DNA of 64,000 nucleotides from Novosphingobium sp. G106 (lineage in GTDB: Bacteria; Pseudomonadota; Alphaproteobacteria; Sphingomonadales; Sphingomonadaceae), in NCBI RefSeq assembly GCF_019075875.1, contig NZ_JAHOOZ010000003.1, forward strand, positions 1 to 64,000, in the 5' to 3' direction. Shown here in pieces: positions 35,938-44,509 of the stretch; the stretch's first letter is position 1; every line of letters begins with the position of its first letter. Both the position numbers and the translations under genes were made by a program. The notes below the pieces were generated by a model. It had not been told where the DNA came from and ran no database searches. It saw only the letters and a list, made by a program, of their open reading frames with translations.

Positions 35938-36044
35938 AGAATCGGTCCGATGCTATGAAAACGGTTCGGCGAACCTACCGTTCCACTGCGTAACGCGCTG
36001 GCAAGCCCGATTGCGACAAGCAGTGTCAGCTCAAAGACCGCCAT
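35931..36044 (-). CDS. Possible 37-residue membrane peptide
   Basis: MAVFELTLLVAIGLASALRS then a short polar tail. It overlaps the pilin-like start by seven bases, which hints at coupling. There is no good ribosome site and no family. Confidence 0.25.
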   Translation of the reverse strand: MAVFELTLLVAIGLASALRSGTVGSPNRFHSIGPILC

Positions 36045-36211
36045 CACGGCTCGCCCCGGCGCCTGGGATGCTTTCGAATACCGATGAGAAGCTCGCTGAC
36101 CTTCGCACGGTATTCCACATCACCCGGCGCGCCGACATCCCGCGCGATCCACTCGAAGCACGCACCCCTTCTTAGTGCGAAGTGAGGGGTCAACAACTGG
36201 CCTTCAAATAT

Positions 36212-36613
36212 TTAGCGGCAGTTCCTCACACAGACCGCGCCAGGACCAGCCGTCATCAAGCCGCTCACGCTAATAGTTGCGCCAGAGGTCGTGCGGTATG
36301 CCGACGCTCCTGAGCCGGCAAGCGGATCGGCAGCTACACGTGCCGTCGATATGGAACGCGCAGAGCGCGCCTGCACGATCCGTGAGTTGGATTGAACCCT
36401 TTGGGTGTTACCGCTGCCTGCCGATGAAACCGCGCGACCGGCTGCGTTGAAGCTGTTCGCGATTGCTGATCCAAGAGACCCATTGGCGCCCGCCTGATTG
36501 GACCCTCCAAGGATTATGGCGGATTCCGAAGCATCCTGAGCGTTAGCTGTTGGCGCTGCACCTATCAGCGAAAGACAGATAGCCGGGGCCATGATGATAG
36601 TACGCTTACCCAT
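36212..36613 (-). CDS. Secreted protein, unknown
   Basis: ATG 36613 gives 133 residues. Signal peptide: KRTIIMAPAICLSLIGAAPTANA, cut before QDAS. The mature protein is Ser/Ala/Gly-rich (AIILGGSNQAGANGSLGSAI, ANSFNAAGRAVSSAGSGNTQ) with basic stretches and a Cys pair VCVRNCR at the very end. GGGACG precedes the start. Function unknown. Confidence 0.65.
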   Translation of the reverse strand: MGKRTIIMAPAICLSLIGAAPTANAQDASESAIILGGSNQAGANGSLGSAIANSFNAAGRAVSSAGSGNTQRVQSNSRIVQARSARSISTARVAADPLAGSGASAYRTTSGATISVSGLMTAGPGAVCVRNCR

Positions 36614-36736
36614 CGAGGCGTCCCTTCCAGTCGAGGCATTGAGAGGATCGCATTCCGCCACCACTAGCACCAAAGGGCGTCCGGAAGCCCCTTGGTTATT
36701 GCCAATTCATGTTCTCGGGCCAAACCATACTGTACC

Positions 36737-36925
36737 CTAAGCACGATCGCCTTCGCAGACATCGCCGTCAGCATCGGGCACGGAGACTACGTCCAGCACG
36801 CGGTTGAAAGCTTCCAGCAGTTCGGCGCGGTCGTTGATCGGCCAGTCGATGTTGGCCCGGTCCATCGCCTGATAGACGGTTTCTTCATCTGCGCCCCGGA
36901 GCTTTCCAATGAGGTCGTCAGGCAT
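36737..36925 (-). CDS. Unknown acidic 62-residue protein
   Basis: MPDDLIGKLRGADEETVYQA, MDRANIDWPINDRAELLEAF, NRVLDVVSVPDADGDVCEGD. The start overlaps the stop of the frame before it (TGATG). Small helical protein, no family known. Confidence 0.6.
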   Translation of the reverse strand: MPDDLIGKLRGADEETVYQAMDRANIDWPINDRAELLEAFNRVLDVVSVPDADGDVCEGDRA

Positions 36926-37165
36926 CAGTCGGGCCTTTTCTGGTACCCATAATCGTCGATTGCCGCCTCAACCATGTTGGTCCACGTCTCGGCATTGCCG
37001 GCATTCGCCATCACGATGTCCGGTTCGCGGAGCGTCTTTAGCACAGCCACCGCATCATCAATGTAATCGCGCCATTCCGCGTCGACCTCATCTGACGCCG
37101 ACGGTTCATATCCATCGGCGTTGATGCTGAGCCGCTGGGCTGCAAGTACGCGAGCGACCCGCTGA
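36925..37165 (-). CDS. Small protein with uncertain start
   Basis: The frame VARVLAAQRLSINADGYEPS, DAEWRDYIDDAVAVLKTLRE, PDIVMANAGNAETWTNMVEA, AIDDYGYQKRPD ends in TGATG, coupled to the next gene. It matches the plan of small island proteins in which 'xARxLAxxxG' is followed by 'AxxxLxxLREPxxxMxxAG' (I recall them near phage or plasmid genes). No ATG lies at the start of the conserved part, so the 5' end may be lost after the DUF3606 gene. Confidence 0.5.
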
Positions 37166-37184
37166 GTTGGGAGACAGGCACAGC

Positions 37185-37367
37185 CTAACCCTTCAGCATC
37201 TGAGCGGCGGCATCCAATGCCTCGCGGCTGTTGCCCACTCGATCGATCAGCTCCTGCGCTTGCTGGATCGAAAGGCCATGCTTTTCGGCGAAATGGCGGA
37301 CTTCGTACTCTTCGCCGCCTGCGACGAATTTCCGGTCCTGTCCCTGCTTGGCTTTGTCGTCTGCCAT
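37185..37367 (-). CDS. DUF3606 protein
   Basis: 60 residues: MADDKAKQGQDRKFVAGGEE, YEVRHFAEKHGLSIQQAQEL, IDRVGNSREALDAAAQMLKG. The K-x-G-x-DRxx...YEVxxxxxKxGxSxxxxxxxIxxVGNS pattern is that of DUF3606, small proteins of unknown role common in alphaproteobacteria, often near stress genes. AAGGAGATCACCT-type ribosome site before ATG. It is divergent from the second ligase operon. Confidence 0.88.
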   Translation of the reverse strand: MADDKAKQGQDRKFVAGGEEYEVRHFAEKHGLSIQQAQELIDRVGNSREALDAAAQMLKG

Positions 37368-37528
37368 AGGTGATCTCCTTTATTGGCTGAACCCGCGGTC
37401 GGGCGCACGGTTCCTCCAGAACGGATCAGTTTCCCCTACTGCTTGTCGTGTTTCTACAAGTCGCACGAATTAGCTGAAATTAGGAAACCCCCTGCGACCC
37501 GAAGGCTCAATCGAGCCATCATCCTATT

Positions 37529-37560
37529 GGCGGCCCATTCAGGTGGGCCGCCATTTTTTT
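37529..37560 (+). terminator. Strong hairpin with T run before the second ligase
   Basis: GGCGGCCCA / TGGGCCGCC (37529-37537, 37544-37552), then ATTTTTTT. As the gene before it is on the other strand, it may stop antisense transcription or act as a leader attenuator of the ligase. Confidence 0.65.
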
Positions 37561-37567
37561 CTTGGTC

Positions 37568-37623
37568 GGATTCATTTCGACTCAGCTGGAACACGACTCG
37601 GCGCAAATGAGTCCCAACTAACG
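37568..37623 (+). promoter_or_regulatory. Conserved leader of the second ligase operon
   Basis: Matches 30925-30982 almost fully (ATTCATTTCGACTC, TGGAACACGACTCGGCGCA, ATGAGTCC), although the flanks differ. That makes it a functional leader or a recombination boundary of the module. Confidence 0.6.
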
Positions 37624-38530
37624 ATGCTTCATGAGCCGATAATACCGCGAGCGCGACGAAGGCAGAGTCCGGCATTCATCGCACCGCTGCTGCCGACGCT
37701 GGTTGACGAACCAGCGGAGGGCGAGGGCTGGCTGCACGAAATCAAGTACGACGGTTATCGCACCTTGATCGTCACCAGTGGCGGAAACGGCCTTCACCCT
37801 CAATGGCCACGACTGGTCGAGCCTCTATTCTCCCATCGTGGCCGCGGCATGCCGGGTGGCGCCGAATGCCGCGATTGATGGCGAAATCATCGTTCAGGAT
37901 GACCAGGGCCGCTCGGACTTCGGCGCGCTCCGAGAAGCGATCAAGGCTGAGCCTCGACGCCTCGTCTTCGTTGCCTTCGACGTGCTGTATCTGGACGGCG
38001 AGGATTTGCGCGAAAGTAGACTGGTTGAGCGCCGGGCCCGCCTGCGCGATCTCATCGGCGATCATGATCCCGGCACACCCATCCAGTTTTCGCCGACTTT
38101 CGAGGGGACTGGGAAGCAGCTTCTCGATGCTGCATGCGGGATCGAACTTGAAGGTATCGTCAGCAAACGTGCTTCCAGCCGATACCGGAGCGGACGGCAG
38201 AAGAGCTGGCTGAAGGTCAAATGCTACGACGAGGGCGATTACCTGGTCGTGGGCGCCGAGCACGAACCCGGCAAACCGGCATTCGCGCTTCTGGCTCGTG
38301 AAAGTAGCGACGGCCTCGAATACGCCGGCAGTGCATTTGTCACATTAGGCGGTGACGAGCGCGATCGGTTCTGGACCGCGGTCGATCGGCACGGCCGCGC
38401 TAAGCCGGCGCTGCAAATGGACAAGCGCAAAGGAGCGCGCTGGGTCGATCCGGTGCTCCGGGTTCGGGCTCAACATCTGAAGGGAAGCGGGAAACTACGC
38501 CACGCGACCATAAGGGAGCTACTGCCATGA
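37624..38530 (+). pseudogene. ATP-dependent DNA ligase, copy 2, one-base frameshift after motif I
   Basis: ATG 37624 starts MLHEPIIPRARRRQSPAFIA, APLLPTLVDEPAEGEGWLHE and motif I IKYDGYRTLIV. A one-base loss near 37785 shifts the frame; from 37778 the second frame reads ETAFTLNGHDWSSLYSPIVA, AIDGEIIVQDDQG, RRLVFVAFDVLYLDGEDLRE, LEGIVSKRASSRYRSGRQKS, WLKVKCYDEGDYLVVGAEHE and the OB end LRHATIRELLP. Internal GTG 37778 could start a protein without the catalytic lysine. About 300 residues if repaired. It is clearly paralogous to 30983-31901, not a recent duplicate, since DNA differs throughout. Confidence 0.85.
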
Positions 38531-38766
38531 CCGCTCATGCACAGGTCACCAGGCGGGAGCATCAACTTGAAGAAGTACTCCGCGGTATGTGTCATCACTT
38601 CACCCTCATGCAGCTTCGGGCCTCTTATTACCTCCCCGATGGCAATGCGGAGACTTTCATCGACGTCCTGGGCATGCTTGACGGGCCAGATCAACGTCGC
38701 GTGCAGAGTGCAGCTCGTAAGCTGCTGAACGAGCCACAGTCGCACATACGCTTGCAAAATGACTGA
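38527..38766 (+). CDS. Small partner protein of the DNA ligase, copy 2
   Basis: 79 residues starting in the ligase stop (ATGA). REHQLEEVLRGMCHHFTLMQ, LRASYYLPDGNAETFIDVLG, MLDGPDQRRVQSAARKLLNE. Core CHHxTLMQLRASYYLPDGNA and LDGPDxRxVQxAARKLLNEP are the same as in copy 1 at 31898. The strict pairing in two diverged modules supports a joint function with the ligase. Confidence 0.75.
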   Translation: MTAHAQVTRREHQLEEVLRGMCHHFTLMQLRASYYLPDGNAETFIDVLGMLDGPDQRRVQSAARKLLNEPQSHIRLQND

Positions 38767-38917
38767 TCACAGTCGCCGGCAATTGCATCTTCGTCGCCCC
38801 CAAATTCTTTTCAATCAACGGGATACATCAGTGTGCCAGGCCGTTGAGAAGGGGTCGCGCCATAAATGATCCCGTCCCCCCCTCCATGGCGCGGCCAAGA
38901 GAAAGTCACCCCACCTC

Positions 38918-38943
38918 ATCCCCGCTTCGGCGGGGATTTTTCT
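38918..38943 (+). terminator. Rho-independent terminator of the second ligase operon
   Basis: ATCCCCGC-TTCG-GCGGGGAT followed by TTTTTCTT; 150 bases after the partner gene. Confidence 0.85.
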
Positions 38944-38969
38944 TCAGTCGACTTGATAGTGAATGTGTC

Positions 38970-38995
38970 AGAGACCCCGCCGGAGCGGGGTCTCT
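38970..38995. terminator. 11-bp hairpin between convergent genes
   Basis: AGAGACCCCGC / GCGGGGTCTCT with a CGGA loop. It lies just past the stop of the minus-strand Gln-rich frame (39007) and can serve that side. Confidence 0.6.
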
Positions 38996-39006
38996 ACGGC
39001 AGTCAT

Positions 39007-39297
39007 TTATGGCTGGTTATTCTGCCCGCCCTGCTGCCCAGCCTGTCCCGCTTGCTGGTTCTGCTGACCCTGCTGGCGGTCGGCCGCGGCTCCTTGCTGG
39101 CCGCCCTCTGGCGCCGCGCCAGGTGACTGGGGGGGTGCCCATTCCCTGCTGGTTCTACTGTCCGGATTGTCCGGCGCCGCCCTGCTGGTTCCGGTCAGCG
39201 TTTTCGCCCGGCTGTCCCTGCTGATTGCCTTGTTGATTTTGCTGACCGGCCTGAGTGCCGCCGCCCTGCGCCCTGCCGGGCCACCTTGATCGAACTC
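39007..39297 (-). pseudogene. Gln/Gly/Asn-rich protein, frameshifted
   Basis: Two minus frames carry one low-complexity protein: AGQQNQQGNQQGQPGENADR NQQGGAGQSGQ, an in-frame stop, NQQGMGTP, then after a C6 run near 39136 the other frame PQSPGAAPEGGQQGAAADRQ QGQQNQQAGQAGQQGGQNNQ P. No start is certain. Such Q/G-rich stretches are flexible or stress-related tails; function unknown. Confidence 0.5.
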
Positions 39298-39465
39298 TAG
39301 GCCGTAGGGTCGCGGATTTAAGGCCACGCTGGGCGAATGGCACTTCGCAGCTCGTCGCGCGCATGCTGGCCAAACACATCGACGACTTTGCCAACCGTGA
39401 CATACCGATCTCGTTGCCAAGATGATTCGAAGCCTCGAAGGAGACCGAGCTTTGCCAAGACAGGA

Positions 39466-39708
39466 ATGACGAATGACCGCCGCCCCTTGAACGAAGCCAC
39501 CTCTCCGCACTCTAACGAGGCGGCGCCTCTGCCCGCCCGCCTTCTGCGCTTGCCGGATGTCATGGCTCGAGTGGGAATGAAGCGTTCCGCGATCTATCAG
39601 CGGATGAGCGAAGGCAGGTTTCCGAAATCGCGATCGCTTGGCCCTAAATGCGCTGTGTGGGTCGAAGCGGAAATCGACGATTGGATACGCGGAATCGCGT
39701 CAACCTAG
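39466..39708 (+). CDS. AlpA-family DNA-binding regulator/excisionase
   Basis: 80 residues from ATG 39466 (AGGAATGACGA before it). PARLLRLPDVMARVGMKRSA IYQRMSEGRFPKSRSLGPKC AVWVEAEIDDWIRGI is a winged helix of the AlpA type: the 'LRLPxVxxxxGxxRSxIYxxxxxGxFPxxxxLGxxxVxWxxxEIxxWI' pattern is complete. These proteins switch on integrase genes or help excision of islands. No integrase is next to it; the following gene is a fragment. Confidence 0.92.
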   Translation: MTNDRRPLNEATSPHSNEAAPLPARLLRLPDVMARVGMKRSAIYQRMSEGRFPKSRSLGPKCAVWVEAEIDDWIRGIAST

Positions 39709-39760
39709 ATCAGCATATGGCCCGCTCGTTTCGCAAACGCAGTACCGTCTAAGTTGCGGC

Positions 39761-39945
39761 ATGATCCACAGATACTTACAGGGTGATCTTCTTCATCCCG
39801 TTAGCCTGAAGGGCAAACAGCGCCGGCTACGGGGCGAATTTCCGGCTCCGCTGACGCTGCGCGTTCACGGGTCGTTGTCCTGGCTGCGTCGCGCTGAAGG
39901 CGAAGCCGATGATCTCGATATCTGTTTCATTCTCCTTGGGGCGAG
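39761..39945 (+). pseudogene. N-terminal fragment of an island protein (HEPN-like)
   Basis: IHRYLQGDLLHPVSLKGKQR, RLRGEFPAPLTLRVHGSLSW, LRRAEGEADDLDICFILLG. I recall this beginning (L-HPVSLKGKxRRLRxxxPxxLxxRxHRxxSWLxRAExExDDxDxxFIxLWIxxNAAY) from larger proteins in gammaproteobacterial and sphingomonad islands. After FILL it leaves the family and enters the 3' flank of copD, so most of the gene is missing. Confidence 0.5.
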
Positions 39946-39958
39946 TTCGTCCTTCACT

Positions 39959-40867
39959 TCAAGAAACGGGCATCGGTTCGAGCGTCCCAAGCCATCCAAC
40001 AATTACGAGGATCGCGGCGGCCAGAGTGAATTCCAGCCCAATGCTCAGGCGCAACGCGCGAATTGCAGCTGACCCATTGCCTGCATTGGCATTGCGCGCA
40101 AGCGCGGGGGAAAGCCTGAAACGGTTGAGTGCGGCAAGGCCGAGCATGCCGCCAAACAGAGTCAGTTTGATCAGCAGCAATTGTCCATATTGCGTCGATG
40201 GCAGCAGGGGCAAATCGTCAAGCTTGAGCAGGAAAGAAGTGTTCAATAGCCCCGTCAGTATCACTACAGCCACGACAATCGTTCCAACTCTTCCGAAGCT
40301 CGCGAGCATTTGCCAGGTCCCTAAAATATCCCCATCGGGCGCGAGCGCTGCTAGCTGTCGAAGCAGGATCACCAATGCGCCAAGCCATACCGACGCTGCC
40401 AGCAGATGGAAAATGTCTCCAGAAAACCGAACCATGCTAGCAGCGCCGTCCGACGCCGCCGCATGCCCTGACCACGCCAGTGATGCGATCGCAATTGCCC
40501 CAAAACCCGCGACAATTTTGGCTGCCGGGGTTTTAGGGCCTGCTGGAATTGCGGTGGACGTCAAGATTAGGACGAGCGCGGTGATCCGAACCAGAAACGC
40601 CCAGCCCACACCAGTGCTAGTCACTAGCGATGTAAAAAGATCAGGATCAATTTCGAAGGCACTTGTTCCCGCCATTGCAGCTGCCGTCATGGCGAAACCA
40701 ATTAGACTCAAACACAGGCCTGCCACTACCAGCAAGGCAAGAGTGCCCCGTTTCAAAGGTGACGCGCGAGGCCAGGCCAATTGTGTCGCAAAGATTGGGG
40801 CGCCGAACAGCACGCCTAAATCGACATAAAGACCCCCGCGCACCAAGTGGATTGCCTCGAGGGACAT
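39959..40867 (-). CDS. copD: Copper resistance inner-membrane protein CopD
   Basis: 302 residues with eight membrane helices. Marks are LEAIHLVRGGLYVDLGVLFG, GWAFLVRITALVLILTS, HAAASDGAASMVRFSGDIFH LLAASVWLGAL (the His-bearing H...HLLAASxWLGAL of CopD) and YGQLLLIKLTLFGGMLGLAALNR. It follows copC by two bases. CopC and CopD bring copper across the periplasm and inner membrane, either as uptake for storage or as part of a resistance set. A copB tail at 62546 hints that more of a cop set once existed. Confidence 0.93.
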   Translation of the reverse strand: MSLEAIHLVRGGLYVDLGVLFGAPIFATQLAWPRASPLKRGTLALLVVAGLCLSLIGFAMTAAAMAGTSAFEIDPDLFTSLVTSTGVGWAFLVRITALVLILTSTAIPAGPKTPAAKIVAGFGAIAIASLAWSGHAAASDGAASMVRFSGDIFHLLAASVWLGALVILLRQLAALAPDGDILGTWQMLASFGRVGTIVVAVVILTGLLNTSFLLKLDDLPLLPSTQYGQLLLIKLTLFGGMLGLAALNRFRLSPALARNANAGNGSAAIRALRLSIGLEFTLAAAILVIVGWLGTLEPMPVS

Positions 40868-40869
40868 AT

Positions 40870-41265
40870 TTAGCGGACCGTGAAGGAGACCTTGCCGGAA
40901 ACCCGATGCGTGTCATTCGAAACCGCATGCCAATTGACGTCGTATGTGCCGGCCGGAAGCGGGCGGGCGAGGGATGCCCTCAGCGTCTTGCGATCCGGGG
41001 CAAGGGAAGCCCTGATCCCGCTCACCTTCATTGCGATGTGTTTCCTGGATGATGACGCGGTGGGCATGCCGGTCATCACCAAGTCGAGGCCGGATAGAGG
41101 CGCGATCAAAGTCTCGCTGAATGTAAGGCTGATCTCGCGGACATTGCCCGTGTTTGCTGATTGAGCCGGCAGGGCGCGCCAAAGGCGCGGATGTGCCAGG
41201 GCTGGAGTGGCCGCAGCAACGGCGATGGCGGCAAGCAACGCTGCAACTGTTCGGATCTGTATCAT
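40870..41265 (-). CDS. copC: Periplasmic copper-binding protein CopC
   Basis: 131 residues with a signal peptide (TVAALLAAIAVAAATPALA) and mature start AHPRLWRALPAQSANTG, whose first-position His after Ala is the usual Cu(II) ligand. The immunoglobulin-like fold shows VREISLTFSETLIAPLSGLD, LPAGTYDVNWHAVSNDTHRV SGKVSFTVR, with the second His in the DTHxVSG loop. Methionine-rich Cu(I) site is weak (LVMTGM). First gene of copCD; promoter upstream of 41265. Confidence 0.93.
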   Translation of the reverse strand: MIQIRTVAALLAAIAVAAATPALAHPRLWRALPAQSANTGNVREISLTFSETLIAPLSGLDLVMTGMPTASSSRKHIAMKVSGIRASLAPDRKTLRASLARPLPAGTYDVNWHAVSNDTHRVSGKVSFTVR

Positions 41266-41385
41266 TCTGCTTCTCCTCGCGAACCCGGTCTAACTGGATT
41301 AGGCTCAGTACCTCGCGGTGCGTTGGTTAAAGCGCAGATGGCGGATCGAGGTGCACGCTGGAAAGTTACTCCGGCGGGTCAACAA

Positions 41386-41417
41386 ACCCGGGTTGGAATT
41401 GCTCGTCCAACCCGGGT
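41386..41417 (-). terminator. Perfect 12-bp hairpin between His-rich gene and copC
   Basis: ACCCGGGTTGGA / TCCAACCCGGGT with an 8-base loop; on the minus strand it is followed by TTGTTG. It separates the gene 41494-41883 from copC. Confidence 0.65.
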
Positions 41418-41493
41418 CAAGCCAAATGCCAGCCCTGGTTGCCGTCAGTGGCGGCGGCACTCTTACCTCATTGACGCTCGCCATCTCTGCGTT

Positions 41494-41883
41494 TCAATAG
41501 CCATAATAACTGTAGCGCGGGTAGTAACGGCGCTGCCACTCGCGGCGGTGCCACCCGTCATGTTCTCGATCGAGTTGATCGTGCGCATATCGGTGCTCGT
41601 ATCGCAATTGCCGATGCAATTGTGCATGCTCCCAGGGCGTCAAACCCTGCTCGTGTGCTTCGGCATGCTCTTCGTCGAGCTGATCATGAACGTCGCCGTG
41701 CTCGGCATCGAGCTCTTCATGCTCATCATCGTGGCGTGAATGGCTGCTGTAATAGGGGGTGTCATAATAGCCGCCGCCTGAGCCGATCGAGATCGACCAG
41801 CTGCTTTGCGCGAATGCCGCAGTCGGTGCCATCGCCGCAAATGCGGCCGCTCCGACAAGGGGTATCAGATTTCTTTTCACCAT
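41494..41883 (-). CDS. Periplasmic His/Glu/Asp-rich protein (RcnB-like)
   Basis: 129 residues from ATG 41883 (AAGGAGCGC before it). Signal peptide LIPLVGAAAFAAMAPTAAFA. The mature part has Tyr/Ser start, then an acidic-histidine heptad zone: DDEHEELDAEHGDVHDQLDE, EHAEAHEQGLTPWEHAQLHR, QLRYEHRYAHDQLDREHDGW H. The regular His every 3-4 residues on acidic helices suggests metal binding (Cu, Ni or Co). It lies just before copCD on the same strand, which supports a metal role. RcnB itself shares only the Tyr/His-rich style. Confidence 0.7.
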   Translation of the reverse strand: MVKRNLIPLVGAAAFAAMAPTAAFAQSSWSISIGSGGGYYDTPYYSSHSRHDDEHEELDAEHGDVHDQLDEEHAEAHEQGLTPWEHAQLHRQLRYEHRYAHDQLDREHDGWHRREWQRRYYPRYSYYGY

Positions 41884-42179
41884 GCGCTCCTTCCAACTAA
41901 GCCCCTGCGACTGTTTGATACAATTGCTCTGCATGGTGGCTGAATGGAGGAGATGATTGGCGTTCATCTCCGGCAGGCGGGGCGAGGCCCGCCAACGCTG
42001 ACGGTCTGTGATGGGCGTCGGGTAGGCCAATTCGGAGTGCAGAATCCAGTGGACACCGACCGGAGGCGGGTGAACGTCATCGCAGACCGATCACCCATCG
42101 AACAAATTGCTATTGCGAACCATTCGCATATGTAGTAGCAACATTGCAGCAACAAACTGGCATCTGATTCGGGGGGTAC

Positions 42180-43557
42180 ATGAAAAAAATTGGGCTGCTT
42201 CTGGCGGCGACAGCGCTGTCGACCGCGACACCGGCACTTGCCGAACAGTCTTCCCTTGAAGCAGAAGTCGCATTGCTGAAAGCGCAGATCGCGGCGCAAA
42301 AAGAGCAGCTCGCGGCACAGGCTGCGCGCCTGGAACTAGTCGAGGCCCGTTTGCAGACCGCTACGGCTCCAACCACTCCTCCTGTGGCCTTGGCGGAATC
42401 TACGAGCAGTGCCTCAGGAACGACTGCATCGCCCACGGCAGTCGCTGCCAACACCGTTGGTGCCGGCAGGGGCAGCGGCGGGGAAACGACGATCGGCGGT
42501 TATGGCGAGATCACCTACAACGGCTATCTCAAGGACAGCAGCCGCAATCAGGCTGACCTCAAGCGACTGGTGCTGTTTGTCGGCCATCGCTTCAGCGACA
42601 AACTCAGCTTCAACAGCGAAATCGAGGTCGAACATGCGGTTGCCAGTTCGGGCGACCAGGGCGAAGTCGCAATCGAGCAGGCCTACCTCGACTACTCTTT
42701 CAGCCAGGCAGCGAACCTCAAGGCAGGTCTATTCCTGATGCCGTTCGGATTTCTCAACCGCAATCACGAGCCGCCCGTGTTCTATGGCGTCGAGCGCAAC
42801 GAAGTTGAAACCCGCATCATCCCCTCGACGTGGCGAGAAGGCGGGACCGGTCTCTATGGCAGCACACCGTTTGGCCTCAGCTACGATGTCGGGGTCACGA
42901 CCGGCTTTAATGTCGCCAAATTTGATGATCCCGGCGCGCCGCTGGCAGGGTCACACCAGGAACTCCAGCTCGCGAAGGCTTCAAGCCTCTCGTTTTACGG
43001 CTCACTGGAATATCAGGGCATACCCGGCTTGCTGATCGGCGGCGCGGTTTTCACCGGCAACGCCACCCACAACAACGCCGACTTCAAGGGCGACCACAGC
43101 CTGCCGGATTTCTCGGGCATTACCTCCCGCGTCACTCTGTGGGACGTTCACGGTCGTTGGCAGCATCGGGGTCTCGACCTTCAGGCGCTCTACGCGCGGG
43201 GCACGATCAGCCATTCGGCAGCGCTCGGCGCTGTGGTGGAAAATTTCAATGACGCCAATGGCACCGAACTGCCGGTCGCTCCTTCAGCCTTCTACGGCTG
43301 GTATGTTCAGGGTGCTTACAGTTTCGCGCTCGGGGGGCACCGCGACCCTCGATCCGTTCGTCCGCTACGAGAAATTCGACACGCAGGCGCGCATGCCGCT
43401 GGGGCTCATGGCCGATGCGGTCAATCGCGACCGGGTGCTCACGACGGGCTTCTCGTTCCATCCGCTGCGCGAAGTGGTGGTAAAGGTCGACTACCAAAAA
43501 TTCTTTGAAAACAAGGACAACGACCGGATCAATCTTGGTCTGGGCTACATGTTCTAA
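42180..43557 (+). pseudogene. Outer-membrane porin with coiled-coil start, one-base frameshift
   Basis: Signal peptide MKKIGLLLAATALSTATPAL A, then a coiled coil SLEAEVALLKAQIAAQKEQL AAQAARLELVEARLQ as in OprP/OprO-type porins, a Ser/Thr link and a 16-strand-like barrel: GGYGEITYNGYLKD, LKRLVLFVGHRFSDKLSFNS, AGLFLMPFGFLNRNHEPPVF and so on. One extra G in GGGGGG near 43335 shifts the frame; the other frame ends RINLGLGYMF at 43557, a proper C-terminal Phe. About 459 residues if repaired. First gene of the flavin operon; it would let the substrate or metal complex enter. Confidence 0.83.
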
Positions 43558-43576
43558 CAATCGGGATAGATATAAT

Positions 43577-44497
43577 ATGCGCCTATTTTTCAGCCGCTAT
43601 GGCAGCGGCCTGCTTTCTTGCACCCTGGCACTGGGTACTGCCACTGCACTCCCAGGCGTGGCCCACGCAGACGAAAACCTCTTTGGCTATAACACGGGCG
43701 CCGAGACCCTCCCGAAAGGCTCTGGCGAGGTCTATGTGTTCAACACCCTGCGCTCCGACAAGGGGCAGGGCACTTACCGCGCGATCGATACCGAGATTGA
43801 GGGCGAATACGGCGTCACCGACAGGATCACTGTGTCGGCCGCCGCTAGCTTCCTCACGATCGACACCCATGGTTTGCTGATCGACGGCTATCTTCCGGCG
43901 CCCATCGACAAGGGGCCACGTTTTTCAGGACTGGAGCTGAAATCGAAGTTCAACGTGCTCAGTCCCGCGCTCGACAATTTCGGACTCGCCGTCATCACCT
44001 CGGTCGAGTGGAAGCGGCTCGATCCGCATAGCGGCCAGCGCAAGACAGAGTACGAAGGTAAGGTCGTTCTCGCCGCGCAGAAGTATTTCCGTCAGGGGCA
44101 GATCGTCTGGGTCGGCAACCTCGGTCTCAAGGCTGGGCATGAAAAGCGGGCACCAATCGCCAATCTGCCAGCCGATTTCGACTGGCCAACCACTCCGGAG
44201 ATGGAAATCGAGCTAAGCGCCGGCACCGGCCTGACCTATCGTGTCGCCCCCAACTGGTTCATCGGTGCCGAGACGCAATATACCTCGGAATATGAGACTG
44301 AAGTTGGCCAGGAGCGCTGGTCGCTGTTCGCCGGCCCGACGATTCATTATGGCGGCGAGAAGTTCTGGGCCACGCTCACCTGGTTTCCGCAGATCAAGGG
44401 CGGCGGCGAGCGTTACACCGGGCAGACCGACATCAATCTGCACCTGATCGAGAAGACCAAGAACGAGTTTCGACTTAAGCTTGGCATGAACTTCTGA
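43577..44497 (+). CDS. DUF6662-like outer-envelope barrel protein
   Basis: 306 residues from ATG 43577. Signal peptide LSCTLALGTATALPGVAHA, then DENLFGYNTGAETLPKGSGE, VYVFNTLRSDKGQGTYRAID, TEIEGEYGVTDRITVSAAAS and a string of amphipathic strands ending HLIEKTKNEFRLKLGMNF. The 'ENLFGYxxGAETLPKG' start is what I recall for DUF6662, a barrel family without known function. C-terminal Phe fits an outer-membrane protein. 19 bases after the porin stop, 12 before the FMN protein, so same operon. Confidence 0.75.
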   Translation: MRLFFSRYGSGLLSCTLALGTATALPGVAHADENLFGYNTGAETLPKGSGEVYVFNTLRSDKGQGTYRAIDTEIEGEYGVTDRITVSAAASFLTIDTHGLLIDGYLPAPIDKGPRFSGLELKSKFNVLSPALDNFGLAVITSVEWKRLDPHSGQRKTEYEGKVVLAAQKYFRQGQIVWVGNLGLKAGHEKRAPIANLPADFDWPTTPEMEIELSAGTGLTYRVAPNWFIGAETQYTSEYETEVGQERWSLFAGPTIHYGGEKFWATLTWFPQIKGGGERYTGQTDINLHLIEKTKNEFRLKLGMNF

Positions 44498-44509
44498 CAG
44501 GAATCCGTC

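Noticed and set aside
39909..40829. 306-residue plus-strand frame opposite copD
   Set aside because: Composition is the reverse of a membrane protein; copD is plainly the gene.
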